In this document: one piece after another, positions 22,316 to 33,593 of the stretch | Position numbering within the stretch: position 1 is the stretch's first letter | Layout: the number at the start of each line of letters is the position of its first letter | Notes under the pieces: generated by a model | The model's input: the letters and a program-made list of their open reading frames with translations, nothing else | Told to the model about the DNA's origin: nothing | Databases searched by the model: none | Source: Pseudovirgaria hyperparasitica | Lineage: Eukaryota; Ascomycota; Dothideomycetes; Acrospermales; Acrospermaceae | NCBI RefSeq assembly: GCF_010093815.1 | Contig: NW_022985551.1 | Span: 2,243,087-2,307,086 of the forward strand | Reading direction: 5' to 3' | Length of the DNA: 64,000 bases | Position numbers and translations under genes: made by a program

Positions 22316-23328
22316 GGGACTACGAGTCAAGCGGAACAAGATTGGTTCATCGGGGTCAAATCTAACGTAACAGAGACTATTAGCGTGTACAAATTACATG
22401 CCCGACAGACGGTGGAACATCTACATATATTTCCTCTTTTCCGATTCCGGTTTCCATCTCGTTACAATGTTTGCTACTTCTTCAAAACTTCAACGTCTTC
22501 GACCGTACGCGTTCTTTTTTCTGATGCGTGAAATTTGCTAGGCGATCAGGCCACTCGCCACGACTGGACCGTGTACAGGTTGTGGCCTGTCGCGGTCTCG
22601 AATTTCCCTGCTGAACGCAACGGGGTGGATAGTCCTCAGAAGCAAGCGTAGCCTTGGCTGCCTTGGATGCGGTCGGTCGTATCAGGAACGTGCTGTGCTG
22701 TGCTGTCCTGCTCTTGAGATCATGACACGTACCATGCGCTTTTGGGTCCATTAATCCATTGAGTGGAGGCAGTCGACACCGATCATATGTCAAAGAGCCC
22801 GGCGCATTGGTGGGGAGAGAGAGACATGCGGAGAGAGGCAATATCAACAGAGGAGAACATTAGCCTTCAAGAGAGTGGATCCCTCACGATCTCGGAAATT
22901 CCGAGTAAAGTCTTTCTGTTACGATATATTAATTTACAGACATCAACATTACGGCTTCCAGAATCCGTTTGCCCATTCGGAGTCAGTGGATCAGCGACCA
23001 AAGGCCAATCGCAATAAAATACAAGGGCGTATTAAGAACTCAATGTAGTATGCTAACACTGATGAGTGCGTATAGTTCGCTTACGTGAGGTGAGACCTGG
23101 CTTTTCCGAGCCACTCACACCGCCACCAAATCTCATCTCCACGGCACCCCAGAGCGGCACCCCAGAGCGGCACGTCTGGGGTTGCGGGTTATCAGAATCT
23201 GGGGTAATTTTAAAAGGGTCACCGGTCACCGATGCCACTGTGTCTCGTTGTTATATTACAATCGTGTTGGTCGCCATAATCTTTGCGCTTTGGGGCAAAT
23301 CGTTGCGTCGAATGTTCCCAGCTCTACA
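22316..23328. other. intergenic, promoter side of the GH43-like gene
   Basis: 1 kb with unsupported ORFs only. Its right part carries the CCCCAG/CTGGGG cluster described separately. Confidence 0.4.
23141..23204 (+). promoter_or_regulatory. CreA-like site cluster upstream of the GH43-like gene
   Basis: A 13-bp unit (CGGCACCCCAGAG) is repeated in tandem. CCCCAG lies at 23147-23152 and 23160-23165, and CTGGGG at 23176-23181 and 23199-23204. Both orientations match the SYGGRG consensus for the carbon repressor CreA. A TGATAA complement (TTATCA, 23189-23194) fits a GATA-factor site. The cluster lies 125-190 bp before the ATG, as expected for a carbon-repressed wall-degrading enzyme. Binding is inferred, not shown. 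Confidence 0.5.
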
Positions 23329-25324
23329 ATGTTGGCCTCATGTTTTGCTGTTTTGTTGACAGTAGCGTGCCTGCAGGGGACCGTTGTCGCCAGGCAACAG
23401 GGTGCGACGGTCATATTTAGCAATACTAATCGTTTCTTGTTCGACGTGGACGGAAAGCAAATCGATGCATATGGGGCAAAGATCAATTGTAAGCCTCTGA
23501 AAGATATTTCATAGTTCCACGCTAATAAACACCTAGATTTCAGTTAGTGATACTACCTGACAGCTTCCTATCAAATATTGACGCAAAACACTACAGATGG
23601 AAAGTACTACTTTTATGGTACTTCTTGGGCCAACCCATCAAATTTCGGCTTCAAGTTCTACTCCTCCGTTGATCTTGTGAATTGGTAATATTCTCTCGAC
23701 CACATTGTGGGCCTTGGACTGATTCTGCGCGTAGGCAATATGAGAATTTTATCAATGCCACTGGGAGTGGAAGACCTCACGTCATTTACAATCAAGCGAC
23801 AAAGAAGTACACACTATGGGCTGATGCCAACACCGGCCAACTTGTTCAAACGTCAGATTCTCCAGCCTCAGGCTACAGCTCTGGAAAATACGCGGATCTA
23901 GATCCCCAGTATTCGAGCTTGCATCCCGCTGATGCTGGAGTTGAATCATTTGGTATGAGAGCTACTGTATGTTTACGAGGATATCTCTGATTTTTGCAGG
24001 CGATAAAGGGTATCTCGTTTGGTCGGCCCTAAATTTTGCGGACCCGCGACAAGGGAGCATTTGGCCTCTGATCTACCAAACAATGCACATTAGCCCTCTG
24101 ACAAGTGACTTTGTACGTATCCCGTACTATGAAATAACAATGCCTGTACTGACGACAGACAGACAAATACAGACACGACGAGCTACAACGTCACATCTGC
24201 GGCTTTCGACCTGGTCGATCAGCAAACCGAGTCTCCGGATCTCTTTATGCGCAATGACACTTTCTGTAAGCTAGAGTAGCTTTTCGAGGCTTCGGGCGAC
24301 TCTAATCTATTGGCAGACGTGTCGGCAAGCAATTCATGTGCATTTTGCAGCGGTTCAATTGGGGTCCTCTATCGCTCAAAGTCCATTCAAGGACCCTGGC
24401 AACGGCAAATATTGTCGGGCTATTCCTGTGGCGGTCAGGTCGAAGGTATTCTGCCTCTTACTGACCCAACAACTGGAAAAGTCACGCACGTCTGGCACTC
24501 CACTACTAACCGTAAGTTTGCAGCCAGCCTATAGGAGCTGGTCTTTTGCTGAACATACTATAGCTGGTGGCCCTCGCGTTGGTCTCAATGGCCATATCTT
24601 CCAGCCTTTACAGTTCAATGCCGACGGCAGTGCAAAAGAGCTAGACTGCTCTGACGGCGCCCGTTTCAGAGTCTCGTTTACCCCAGGGACAGGTGACACA
24701 GCAAGCGGTAGCTACACAAAAGCTGTGGATAAGGCGCCACAATTTGCCAACGTAAGGACTCCAAAATGTGGTAACGTTGAAGACAATAACTGAGAATATC
24801 TGCAGTACCGTTCTGTCTGTGACTCAGACGTCTACTACACACTCCATCAGACCTGGCGTACATCAAAGTCGGGCATTCTCCAGTCTGTATCTGTCAATGT
24901 TGCGGCTGGGGGTAACAAGAACGCGCTCGATATCAAGGTCTTCCGCTTCACCAACATCCAACAGCTTCTGTCCGCAGGCTACAAGTACGAGCTTCTGGGC
25001 AGCGCCACGTTCGTTCCCAGTGCCAATCTGACGGAGGTATTCGACACAGCTACCGTGTCTGTCAACAGGGCGGTCAAGAAAGGTGACATGCTGGGCTTCA
25101 GCTTCGGAGAGAAAAACGTGCTCGGGTTTGGCCTTGGTAATTATATTCCGTACTGCCATCTAGAGTATGATCTCAACGCGGTGGAGCAGCAATGCGATCT
25201 GCAGCAACCGGTGCTGATTGAGCAGGGGAGTGGACAGAATTCTCCAAGAGGGTTAAATGGGATGGAGAGTCCGATTAAGGTGCGCAATGGAAAGGGCATG
25301 AAGTTTCACGCGAACATTGTGTAG
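23329..25324 (+). CDS. secreted GH43-like glycoside hydrolase
   Basis: Nine exons: 23329-23488, 23537-23542, 23597-23684, 23735-23952, 24000-24112, 24163-24265, 24317-24511, 24564-24751 and 24806-25324. Introns are 47-54 bp and the protein is 529 residues. A signal peptide (MLASCFAVLLTVACLQG...) leads into FDVDGKQIDAYGAKIN, YYFYGTSWA, YSSVDLVNW, SGRPHVIYNQATKKYTLWAD, DKGYLVWSALNFAD, QGPWQRQILSGYSCGGQVEG and HVWHSTTNPGGPRVG. These are five-bladed propeller segments like fungal GH43-type galactanases/arabinanases. The C-terminal ~170 residues form a second beta-rich domain beginning CDSDVYYTLHQTWRTSKSG. Exon 2 is proposed as a 6-nt micro-exon because it restores INYFNGKYYFYG. Exact substrate unknown. 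Upstream CreA-like sites suggest carbon repression. Confidence 0.82.
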
Positions 25325-26346
25325 GAGGATCAGGATGTTGGCTTGGCGAGTTTCTTTAGGGTGTCATTATGTAGTCGTTCATATATCTACGACAGGAAAC
25401 TCCATCGATCCAAGCGCAAATGGAAGAAGCATCATTGTCAAGTAATCTGTTCATTATCTACGCATGATCAAGACAACTGATGAACTCTACCCAAAAGGAC
25501 CTAAGTCTGGATCATGCAGACATACTCCAAACCAAAACCAGTGGAGCTAAATAGCCTTTCTCCATCCAATATTCGATTTCCACGGGTAATTTGCCAGGGC
25601 GGAGTCTTGTCAGTGTGAGTGGTTTAGGTGACTTGCATATGCGTACGTTCATCTCGGTGATTGGTGTGCTTCTCCGATGATAGTGCAAAGTTAAAGCTAA
25701 TTATTGTTCGCAGAGAGCTATGTGAAACGTTCGAAAAAGTGCGTACATAGCATCCCCCATTGATCTGTGATATCTCATGCCCATGTAGCATTATCTAATG
25801 AGCTGTGTACAAAAATGGTTCTATATCCCTGGTCATTGGAGTCTTATATTGTATTGTTGATAACATGACTATCGATATGTCTCATGATCGAAGCATGTAA
25901 AACACCTGTCCACTGGGCCGGATTGTGATCTTGGGTACTAGTCTTTATACGAATTTACTTTGTACCTACATCATTCGATCGTACGCTTATACCGGTTATA
26001 CTTAATGGAATATGTATAGTCAATAGATGCAATAGTAAGAGATTCAAGTTCGTAGGCCTTAAGTTTTCGAAGGCTATCGTTCGTGTGTAGACTGAGGCCA
26101 AGCCATAAGTATAGCTAGGGTCAAAAGCATCAGAATATGTACGTCGTGCGGATTTTTTAAACGCTGGTGAACGTAGACTGTTCCCCCTTGGCAACACGAA
26201 CATAGCCTGCGAGTTCAAGGTATATTCTATGGATGGGTTAGTGGAAATGCAATTCATGGTGAGGACGAAAAATATTTGGGGCTAAATATTCGAGAACAGG
26301 GTAGGGAATCAATCAAGCCAGAAAGTGAACATATGATTCAAGGAGT
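25325..26346. other. intergenic between convergent genes
   Basis: 1 kb, AT-richer than the flanking exons, with only unsupported ORFs (for example 25955-26257 minus). Both 3' UTRs fall here. Confidence 0.35.
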
Positions 26347-27583
26347 CTACTCCTTCAGCATCACTGGTAAGTCTTCTTCAATGAAGGCTTCTGCCAACGT
26401 TCGCTGGACTGGTTTCCACCCCATCGCCCTCAGTCGATCAGCGCTGCATCGACAATTACTCGCCAGAGCGTTCGGCGTAAAGTCTCCGTATAAGTCACTC
26501 CACTGTGATTCAGGAACCACCTTCGGCTCTGGGGTTTGAATCTTCCCGGCCGCATAGACTGCTTTTCCAATGATGCGCGAGACTTCCCCCCAAGCGATTT
26601 CTTCACTTTCGCAAAAGAAGTATGGGTTGGAGATGGCGCTATCTTGAGGACTTTGCTCTAACCAGTGAACGATAGTCATGTAGGCCTGTAAGTGTTATCT
26701 TGACATCAATGGGAGGGCGTGAAGAAAAATTACCTTAGCCAAGTCGAGGACGTGTACGGCTCCCCAGCGTCCCTTGCCAGCACCCACGATTGGGGCGTGG
26801 CCTTTCTCGAAGGTATAGCGCGTCATCTTCGGAATCTAGCTATGTCAGCGCATCGACGCTCATGTACGAAAGTGATTATGTCTCTACATACTTGCATTGA
26901 CAGTCGGTTGTATTTGGGATTTGCTCCGTATATGATGGGTGGTATCATGATGAAAATCCTCGCAGCCGTGCCGAGTTCTCTGCGAGCTTTGAGAATGGCT
27001 AGATCATCTGCGTAAGTCCTGAATACGAAGTAGGTTGGGAAATCCCACCTAAATCGGTGCTTCGATGTGGTGCTGTGTCGGGCAGGCCATTGATATCCAC
27101 AGGAGCAAAATCTGAATACTTCTTCGCATCACTAACATCACCAGCCGAGCCATCGCTGAGTACACTTGCACCGCTCTGGTGAAGGTAGATTGTTCTCTTG
27201 CCTGCGCTGAGATTAGCCTAAACAAGATAGTGCTAACGCACGTCTTCATACCTTCAGCAGCGCGTTCTTTGATGCCGTCGAGAATGGCTTTGGCGGATGG
27301 TATGTGATCAGCTGTGGCAGTGTGAAAGACTAAGTCGCTGTCTCTCGCCAGGCCCTGTATCTTTGACGTGTCATCTAAGTCGCCCATAAACGTCGTGATT
27401 CCTTGTACAAGCATGAGCGTGGGCTGTTCCCTTGAAGTTTTTGGACACACCTTCACTGCTGAACTCCTTCGCTGCAGCGTCACGACGAACCATTGTCGTA
27501 ATTGCATATTTCCCCTCGGATTTGAGCAGATCGATGATCTCACGACCCACGTAGCCCGGGCCAAGTACGAATGCCTTCTTCAT
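26347..27583 (-). CDS. NAD(P)-binding epimerase/dehydratase-like protein (NmrA/extended-SDR style)
   Basis: Exons 27583-27451, 27401-27252, 27201-27049, 27007-26892, 26835-26734 and 26685-26347; introns 49, 50, 41, 56 and 48 bp; 330 residues. The Rossmann start is KKAFVLGPGYVGREI (GxGYxG in place of the usual GxxGxxG). Then follow TMVRRDA, ITTFMGDLDD, DLVFHTATADHIPSA, TIYLHQSGASVLSD and RIFIMIPPIIYG, ending in a substrate domain (GAVHVLDLAK, MGWKPVQRTLAEAF). It resembles fungal NAD-dependent epimerase/dehydratase proteins that act as oxidoreductases or redox sensors. The catalytic Tyr-x3-Lys of classical SDRs is not evident. Intron 3 is 41 bp, short even for fungi; the alternative acceptor breaks the frame. 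Confidence 0.82.
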
Positions 27584-28313
27584 CGTGACTGAATTTCTAG
27601 TTGCTCTGTTGGATGATACTACTATGGAATGGTCGTAGGCAAAATCACAATATAGCCTGGGAGGAGGGGGGGGGGACTGATATGGTCGGATCCGGGATGG
27701 ATGGTTGGCGGGGTACTAATTACAGTAGTTCCTCTTCCATCCATTCATAGAATGAGTAGGTGCCCAAGTGGCATGACCAAAACACTCCAACCCACAGACA
27801 GGTCTTTCAGAAGTCCGCTATACTTGACATTTAAGTATCGATGACCACGTAGGATCCGTATTGCATCATAGCAGTATTGAAATGCGTCTACGGCAAGCGT
27901 TAGAAGGTTCTTACAAGTGGAAAGTGTGCTCAATGAGACAGAACACTGGCGGTTCTCAGAGATAAAGATACCCAGGTATAATTCATATATCCGCTTGCTA
28001 ATTTCCCTGCATACAAGACTAGACACCAGAAAATGCTTGCGCGCTCTTACTATTGGAAGATAGTCGATCGTAGATGTTATCAATTAGTCCTTAGCATAGT
28101 TAAGATTCCCTTCAAAGGTCGATCATGGAATGGAAGCACTCATCATCAGGATCTTCTGGATCCTAAGACGTACCTAAATGGATGGCAAAATCATACATAG
28201 AACTGTTTCTTAAGCCGAATTACTGTCGAAATCAGATCAACTTAGACTAGCAAGTGTTAAGTACGAATTGAAAACAATCTCGTCTTGAACGCGAAGCTTT
28301 CGGCTTATACAGT
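27584..28313. other. intergenic with a G run
   Basis: 730 bp. A G-rich run near 27661-27676 lies ~90 bp upstream of the dehydratase ATG. A minus-strand ORF at 27745-28083 has no motif. Nothing else. Confidence 0.35.
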
Positions 28314-29144
28314 TCATAGGTCAGATCTTCTGATGGCGATGTAGTACTGCGCTCCTCGTGGCTGATCTTCTAAGGGTCCTGTTCCCAGACTACTTTTCAC
28401 GTAGCAGTTTCCCGCCACAGTATTATCGTAATTACCCCTTGCCGCGTCCACTGGGATCCACCCAACTCCCGCACACTCCGGCCCCTGAGCGTTTTGGGCT
28501 TTGATCATCATCTGACGATTCACGCATGCTTCTATGCAAGCCTCAAACGAGTTTGCTAGGACTGGAATGATGTCATCGCCATTATATTGTTTTCCATATA
28601 CTGTATCAAATTTCATGCCGCTGGCTGGAGACGTATATGTGCTATTTTCGGCCGGTGGTATCGATATGTATGTCGGCATAGGCCCCCAGGATGTCGAGCC
28701 TTGTTCCAGAGAAATTGTCCTTGAGCCATGAAAATCCACTTGGTAACTTGTAGTTGTCTGTTGCACCACGGTGGTGAAAACTTGTCCCGCAGAGGTGTAC
28801 GTGACCGTGCTCACCGGCGGGCTCGTCGGCTGAACAAACTGATGAGAAGAGTGGCATTCTTCTCGTGCATGTTTCAAAGCTTGAGTGCCGCCGATTGCAC
28901 CACCGACTACAGCACAAATGATGATGACCATGAATATCGCGCTCATGGTCAGGGTAGAACGACGTAATTTGATGTACTTTTCGTGTCGCACGCTGGCTTT
29001 AGCACTCGGCCAAGGCTGTGGTGGATTATACACATCCATATCAGAGTGTGGCTTTATTACTTCCATACCAGAATTTGAACTGTACATATCCATACCATTT
29101 CTTGTTTCGGAGCCATACGATGGCGTTGGATCGTTCTGCACCAT
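28314..29144 (-). CDS. single-pass membrane protein with a Cys-bearing PAN/apple-like ectodomain
   Basis: A single exon from the ATG at 29144 gives 276 residues. The frame is open for 42 more codons upstream but without an ATG, so a spliced 5' exon cannot be excluded. Residues 1-60 are polar and probably cytoplasmic, with a basic KYIKLRRS just before the membrane. One membrane segment spans about 66-86 (SAIFMVIIICAVVGGAIGG). A Thr/Ser-rich linker follows (about 100-185). Near the C-terminus, SFEACIEACVNRQ, PECAGVGWIP and NCYVKSSL space four or more cysteines as in fungal PAN/apple-like folds. This architecture is common in Pezizomycotina plasma-membrane proteins of unknown role, possibly wall binding. 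Confidence 0.65.
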   Translation of the reverse strand: MVQNDPTPSYGSETRNGMDMYSSNSGMEVIKPHSDMDVYNPPQPWPSAKASVRHEKYIKLRRSTLTMSAIFMVIIICAVVGGAIGGTQALKHAREECHSSHQFVQPTSPPVSTVTYTSAGQVFTTVVQQTTTSYQVDFHGSRTISLEQGSTSWGPMPTYISIPPAENSTYTSPASGMKFDTVYGKQYNGDDIIPVLANSFEACIEACVNRQMMIKAQNAQGPECAGVGWIPVDAARGNYDNTVAGNCYVKSSLGTGPLEDQPRGAQYYIAIRRSDL

Positions 29145-29852
29145 TGGAAAGTGAACGTGATCGGTATCGGCTCCGCTATCGGATGAGTGAAATGAGGATT
29201 TGAGTGACGTCCGAGGGCTCCGGAAGATGTTGAGGACTTCTACACGAGCACATGTTGAGAGATGTTCCAAGGTTATATCAGTATCTCAATCATGGAGAGC
29301 GAACCTTAAGCGCCAGCCTTGTCAAGCTGTGGTTGGATCACAGCTTGATGCAAGAGAGGTTGGTAGGATTAGTCCGGCGATGGCATTAACAAATTGTAGT
29401 GAAAGCAGTGACACGAAGTCCGCTCTATCATTGCGAGTGACGCCGCTTGGACGTTTCATATCTTCCTCGAGCCTGAAACTAGAATAAGTCTGGTATAGTC
29501 CTAAGGTCGTTATGAACTTCCACCCTCGATAGAATACGCGCGCGCGTTGTTTGCCAAGCAGCACTAGGCATTGATAACTACTTGCCCGTGACGAAGCACT
29601 GTTGCGTAGTGGTTCGACTGCCTTGCACTAATATAGCAAAATTGCGTAACTTGAACTGAGAGCTTGTCGAAGTATTACAATGCGCCCAACATGAATGCTT
29701 AGCATTGTGAAAAGACTTGACTGAGAGGAAGATGCACTCTCTCAAAGTCGTAATAAGACCCCCGTAAATGCGTGTAAGAAACGCTGTAGGAGCGTGAGCT
29801 CGACAGGCTCCAGTAAAGGTCAAAAAGGCTGATGCGATATAATGACGCGATA
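29145..29852. other. intergenic
   Basis: About 700 bp between two minus-strand genes: 5' region of the membrane protein gene and 3' region of the Rpc31 gene. No other feature supported. Confidence 0.35.
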
Positions 29853-30809
29853 TTATTCATAAGTGTCTTCACCACCACCCATGTCATTATCCTCTTCGCC
29901 ATAATCGTCGTCTCCTCCGTCAAAATAATTTTCTGCGTCATAATCGTCACCAGACTCTTCATCGAAAGACTCGTCCATGTTGACAGAGGCCTGTTCGTCG
30001 TCGCTTCCCTTCTCTCTGCCGTCGTCGCTACCATCATCGTCACCACGACGGGCCAATTCCCCGTCATTAAGAGTATCCAGCTCTTCTAGTCGTGATGTAC
30101 CCCCTACTCTGTAAATATCAAGCTTTTTCCGTTTTTTCTTCGCTGGTGGTGCAGACGGGTCTAATGCTTCGGTGGTATAAGTAGGGTCAAGAGTCTTTCG
30201 TAGTTCTTCGGGAAAGAATTGCATGACTCAATTCCTGTCAGCAAACATTATGTTTTACTTACCAGAAAGGACTTACCATATGGTCGCGTATCAAGCTTAG
30301 GTATGTGGTTTTTCTGTCGTTGAAACTGTTGCGAATAGGTACGCATACCCTCGAATGGATCCATGACACCATAGTGCCCTCGGCTTGTAGCCTTCCATTC
30401 CTTTGATGACGGTAAGATAGTGTAGAGAGGTCCCTCATGAATACGAGAGCGAATGGCGCGGTAGCGAGAGATGGAGGTCTTTTCGATGCGGCTGACGGGT
30501 TTGGTCATCGGAATGCGTATGTCCTAAAGATTGCTCTTAGCAATAGTCACCAGTATCGATACGTCTCCCAAGACTACTTTCCACTCATTACATATACAGC
30601 AGTTTGACGATCCCCTTTTGTCCGTCAAGTACGGCACGAACGAAAGGTGCAACACTCACAGGGTACATGCCCGTAGGCTCTTTTTGAACTGCGCTTTCAA
30701 CCTCAGGATCATGTTCCCAGCTGACGTCCATGCCTCCGATTTTTCCTTTGGCGCCGGCTCCTCCTCTGCCACCTCCGCGGCTACCACCGCGGCCACCACC
30801 GCGCGACAT
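29853..30809 (-). CDS. rpc31: RNA polymerase III subunit Rpc31 (C31/RPC7)
   Basis: Exons 30809-30660, 30523-30277 and 30226-29853; introns 136 and 50 bp; 256 residues. An N-terminal Gly/Arg-rich stretch (MSRGGGRGGSRGGGRGG) leads to MDVSWEHDPE. The core reads RYRAIRSRIHEGPLYTILP, DPFEGMRTYSQQFQ and IPKLDTRPYVMQFFPEELRKTL, restored only by using the second AG of intron 2. A basic patch (PAKKKRKKLD) precedes a very acidic tail of Asp/Glu with Gly at the end. This order (basic start, RPY-FFP motif, acidic tail) is diagnostic for Rpc31, part of the Rpc82-Rpc34-Rpc31 initiation subcomplex. Nuclear. Confidence 0.9.
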
Positions 30810-31456
30810 GTTCAGGAGGCTATGAATTCGTTCGTTGGATGCTACCGAGGTTTAGAGTAGACGTGCGTTGAACGGATGCGAGTGTCTATGATGTGCATGA
30901 TTCGAAAGACCAGCTTGTCGGAGTGTGTATTGAGGTTGAAATTGTCGTAAGGTGCCAGTGATAGGGATGGAGGGAGGGCTTATGACAAAACTCTGATAGA
31001 GTCGTGAGTGACAAGCACTCCACTTCCGCTTAGCTTTCATGTCATAATTAATTATCTGCGGCAGGAACTTCCAAGTTGAGAAATGGTGAATCCACTAACT
31101 GTCTACAGACTAGTGGCACGCATCCTCGCCCCGCAATCCGCCCTCCATGGCCTGGAGTGTATATGGCCAGTGTATAGGGCTGAACGACGTCGGTATTGTC
31201 CCATCACATACGCTCATTCTCACTTTTCTCATTCTATCTGCCACGAAGACCAATAAAGCTTCCATGCTCACACGCTTCCGGTCACTTCACCTGGCTCCTC
31301 TTGTACTTTTACCGTGCGGTCGTCCACCATTCTTCTAACGACGTCCAAGCATACTCAACCATTGATAACGAAGGTTAGGACTGATGCTATCATAAGTCCA
31401 ACGACTGTCTTCAACTCACGCCTATTCTGCCACTCCAGACAGCTCACTACTCAGCC
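30810..31456. other. shared divergent promoter region
   Basis: 650 bp between the minus-strand Rpc31 gene and the plus-strand Hsm3-like gene. It holds both 5' flanks. Short ORFs at 31147-31538 look like chance. Confidence 0.4.
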
Positions 31457-33382
31457 ATGCCTCCCTCTCCAGTGCTACAGCAGCTACAAACCCACCTTCA
31501 ACAGCTCCAAACAGATCCATCCACAAAGCTCGATATAAAGCTACTGCAGCAATGTGAAATCTACGTCGCCTCAGTGAGCCCAACTGAAGAGGAGCTTCAG
31601 CTATGGAAATCGCTCTTCTTTCAGGCCATACAGCTTCTGTCATCCTTTCAACAGGATCCTTCGTCATTCAGTAGTTTGATAATGAAACTATCAGCCCCAC
31701 TTGAGTTTGATCATATAAAGATGCTTGATCTGGCCCTCGCTATGGATCTATCTGCAGGACCTTTCCATCTGATGGTTCTGGGGCTCTTGGAGAAAGCCAC
31801 TGCACCTGCACATGTGGAACTACTGGCCGGGATGCCAGAATTGCTATCTGCACTCGTAAAGCTCTGGCTTTGTGCTGAAGATACTAGTGTTGCGCTCAAA
31901 TCGAGCAACCTGCTTTTGAATTTCCTCAGGCTGTCAAAGAACCCTCCAGGATCGAAGATAGCAGATGCACCTTTAACAGCTTATGGTCAGGGACCCGTAT
32001 GGAAACGAATATTTGGCGATCGGGACGTTTTTCGGTTGTTCTTCTCGATTTGTAGCTCCCGTGAGAATGTTCCACGCGAGATCGATCTCACTAAGCATCA
32101 AAGAACAGTCGCCCAGGCAAGGCTCATGGACTGGCTGCCTCAAGTTGGTGTCCTGGACTGGGATACGTTATTACGATGTCACCATGTTGATGTTGTGACT
32201 GATTATGGGCTAGAGACTGGTGATGGACTCCTCAAGTTTGTCGCGGAAGACATGGTCAATTACGAAGACGACATACTGATGCATATCAGCCTCATAGACT
32301 TCTACACCACGCTCATCTCAACCGTCACCAGAAGGACTACAGCTGACCTAAGTGTATCGCTTCAATACCTTATCTCCCGTCGTCTACACCATCGAGCAAT
32401 GTCCTATTGGATGGATCCTAATCCCGATGACCATTTACAGGGAATTTACCTTACCGGACCTTCTGCTTCATACATCTCCCTCTACGCATCTACCTATCCG
32501 GAGCACTTCGAAGTATCGATGCTCTCCGAAATCCACGCCAGACTCCATCAAAGGCTCGATGTTGGCCCCGGCGTCTGGATTCGATCATCTCCGGTAAACG
32601 AACTCCGCATTCTTTCCTCCCTGCCCAGGACCTCCATCTTTCCATCTCATCCAGGCGCATTCATGACCGAATCTGCTCTCGCCCTCGTTCCTACGTTGCA
32701 AACCAACCCCGACGCCCTCAACGCGCTCGCCACAATTTTCCACGGACCTACGGAGCCTCGTCCTGCGGTCACAGATATGATCATGTCCTCGGATCGCTGG
32801 GATATCGAAGCTGAAGCCGCGGCTGGCCTTTTCTGGCTGTACTACTCGACTCATCCCTCACTTTTTAAGGATCTCGTCAGGCATGCCGACATAGCCGCTC
32901 TCCCGCAAACTGCATTTGCAGCTATCAACCTGCTGCGCGCTATAATCACCGCGACATGGACTCGTACAACACCCGACGCCACATCTGCTTCATCAGTGAC
33001 CGTAACGGCGAGCTCAAGTGCCGCAGCGCAAGCCCACGTACGCGTAGTGACATTTACAGCTGCGAATAGAGATAAGCCGGAAAGCGGACTTGAGACGCTG
33101 TTGCTTTTGCAAAATTGGCAAGTGGTGGCACCATACTTGTTCAAAAACAAACCTGTAGGCCACGTGATGGACGAGGAGAGCACAGTGTATAAACTTTCGG
33201 TTGCGCGGCACGGGCTTATAGTTGCCATCAAGGATCAGCTGGAGTTGTTGATGAAGGAACATGGACACAACCCGGAATGGGATTCGCTACATACAATCCT
33301 GCTTCAAAAGCTGACTGCGGGTCCAAGGGAAGAGTGGGGCCCAGGTGTTGGGGAAAAGCTTATTGCGACAATAGGGCATTGA
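31457..33382 (+). CDS. Hsm3/PSMD5-like helical-repeat protein (proteasome base chaperone candidate)
   Basis: A single exon encodes 641 residues, all helical-repeat in character with no signal or membrane segment. The N-terminus has Gln/Leu-rich helices (VLQQLQTHLQQLQ). About residues 255-290, VAEDMVNYEDDILMHISLID followed by FYTTLI resembles the yeast Hsm3 stretch around its ILVFIELVNYYTKFL. Hsm3 and its human relative PSMD5/S5b chaperone assembly of the 26S proteasome base (Rpt1 and Rpt2) and were first linked to mismatch repair in yeast. Family assignment is from fold style and this local similarity, so it is moderate. Another ARM/HEAT protein is possible. Low-complexity Ala/Ser/Thr (about 510-535) is probably a loop. 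Confidence 0.6.
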   Translation: MPPSPVLQQLQTHLQQLQTDPSTKLDIKLLQQCEIYVASVSPTEEELQLWKSLFFQAIQLLSSFQQDPSSFSSLIMKLSAPLEFDHIKMLDLALAMDLSAGPFHLMVLGLLEKATAPAHVELLAGMPELLSALVKLWLCAEDTSVALKSSNLLLNFLRLSKNPPGSKIADAPLTAYGQGPVWKRIFGDRDVFRLFFSICSSRENVPREIDLTKHQRTVAQARLMDWLPQVGVLDWDTLLRCHHVDVVTDYGLETGDGLLKFVAEDMVNYEDDILMHISLIDFYTTLISTVTRRTTADLSVSLQYLISRRLHHRAMSYWMDPNPDDHLQGIYLTGPSASYISLYASTYPEHFEVSMLSEIHARLHQRLDVGPGVWIRSSPVNELRILSSLPRTSIFPSHPGAFMTESALALVPTLQTNPDALNALATIFHGPTEPRPAVTDMIMSSDRWDIEAEAAAGLFWLYYSTHPSLFKDLVRHADIAALPQTAFAAINLLRAIITATWTRTTPDATSASSVTVTASSSAAAQAHVRVVTFTAANRDKPESGLETLLLLQNWQVVAPYLFKNKPVGHVMDEESTVYKLSVARHGLIVAIKDQLELLMKEHGHNPEWDSLHTILLQKLTAGPREEWGPGVGEKLIATIGH

Positions 33383-33593
33383 ATTGGAGTAGAAGCAAAG
33401 CAAGCAGAAGGTAGACATTATCATCATCTTGTTAAGTGAGGGTCAACCCGCGTCCTTGTACTGAAGAGGTGTAGGTAGATGTCAGTACACCCTCGTCCAG
33501 TGACGTACCTGATTAGTTGTTCTTACGTTAACGGCGTATTGACGAAGGGAGTGGCTTAGATGTCTGCAGACGACAATATATATTTACACCTAC

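Noticed and set aside
27745-28083. Minus-strand ORF of 112 codons
   Set aside because: No recognisable motif and no sign of conservation; intergenic noise cannot be excluded.
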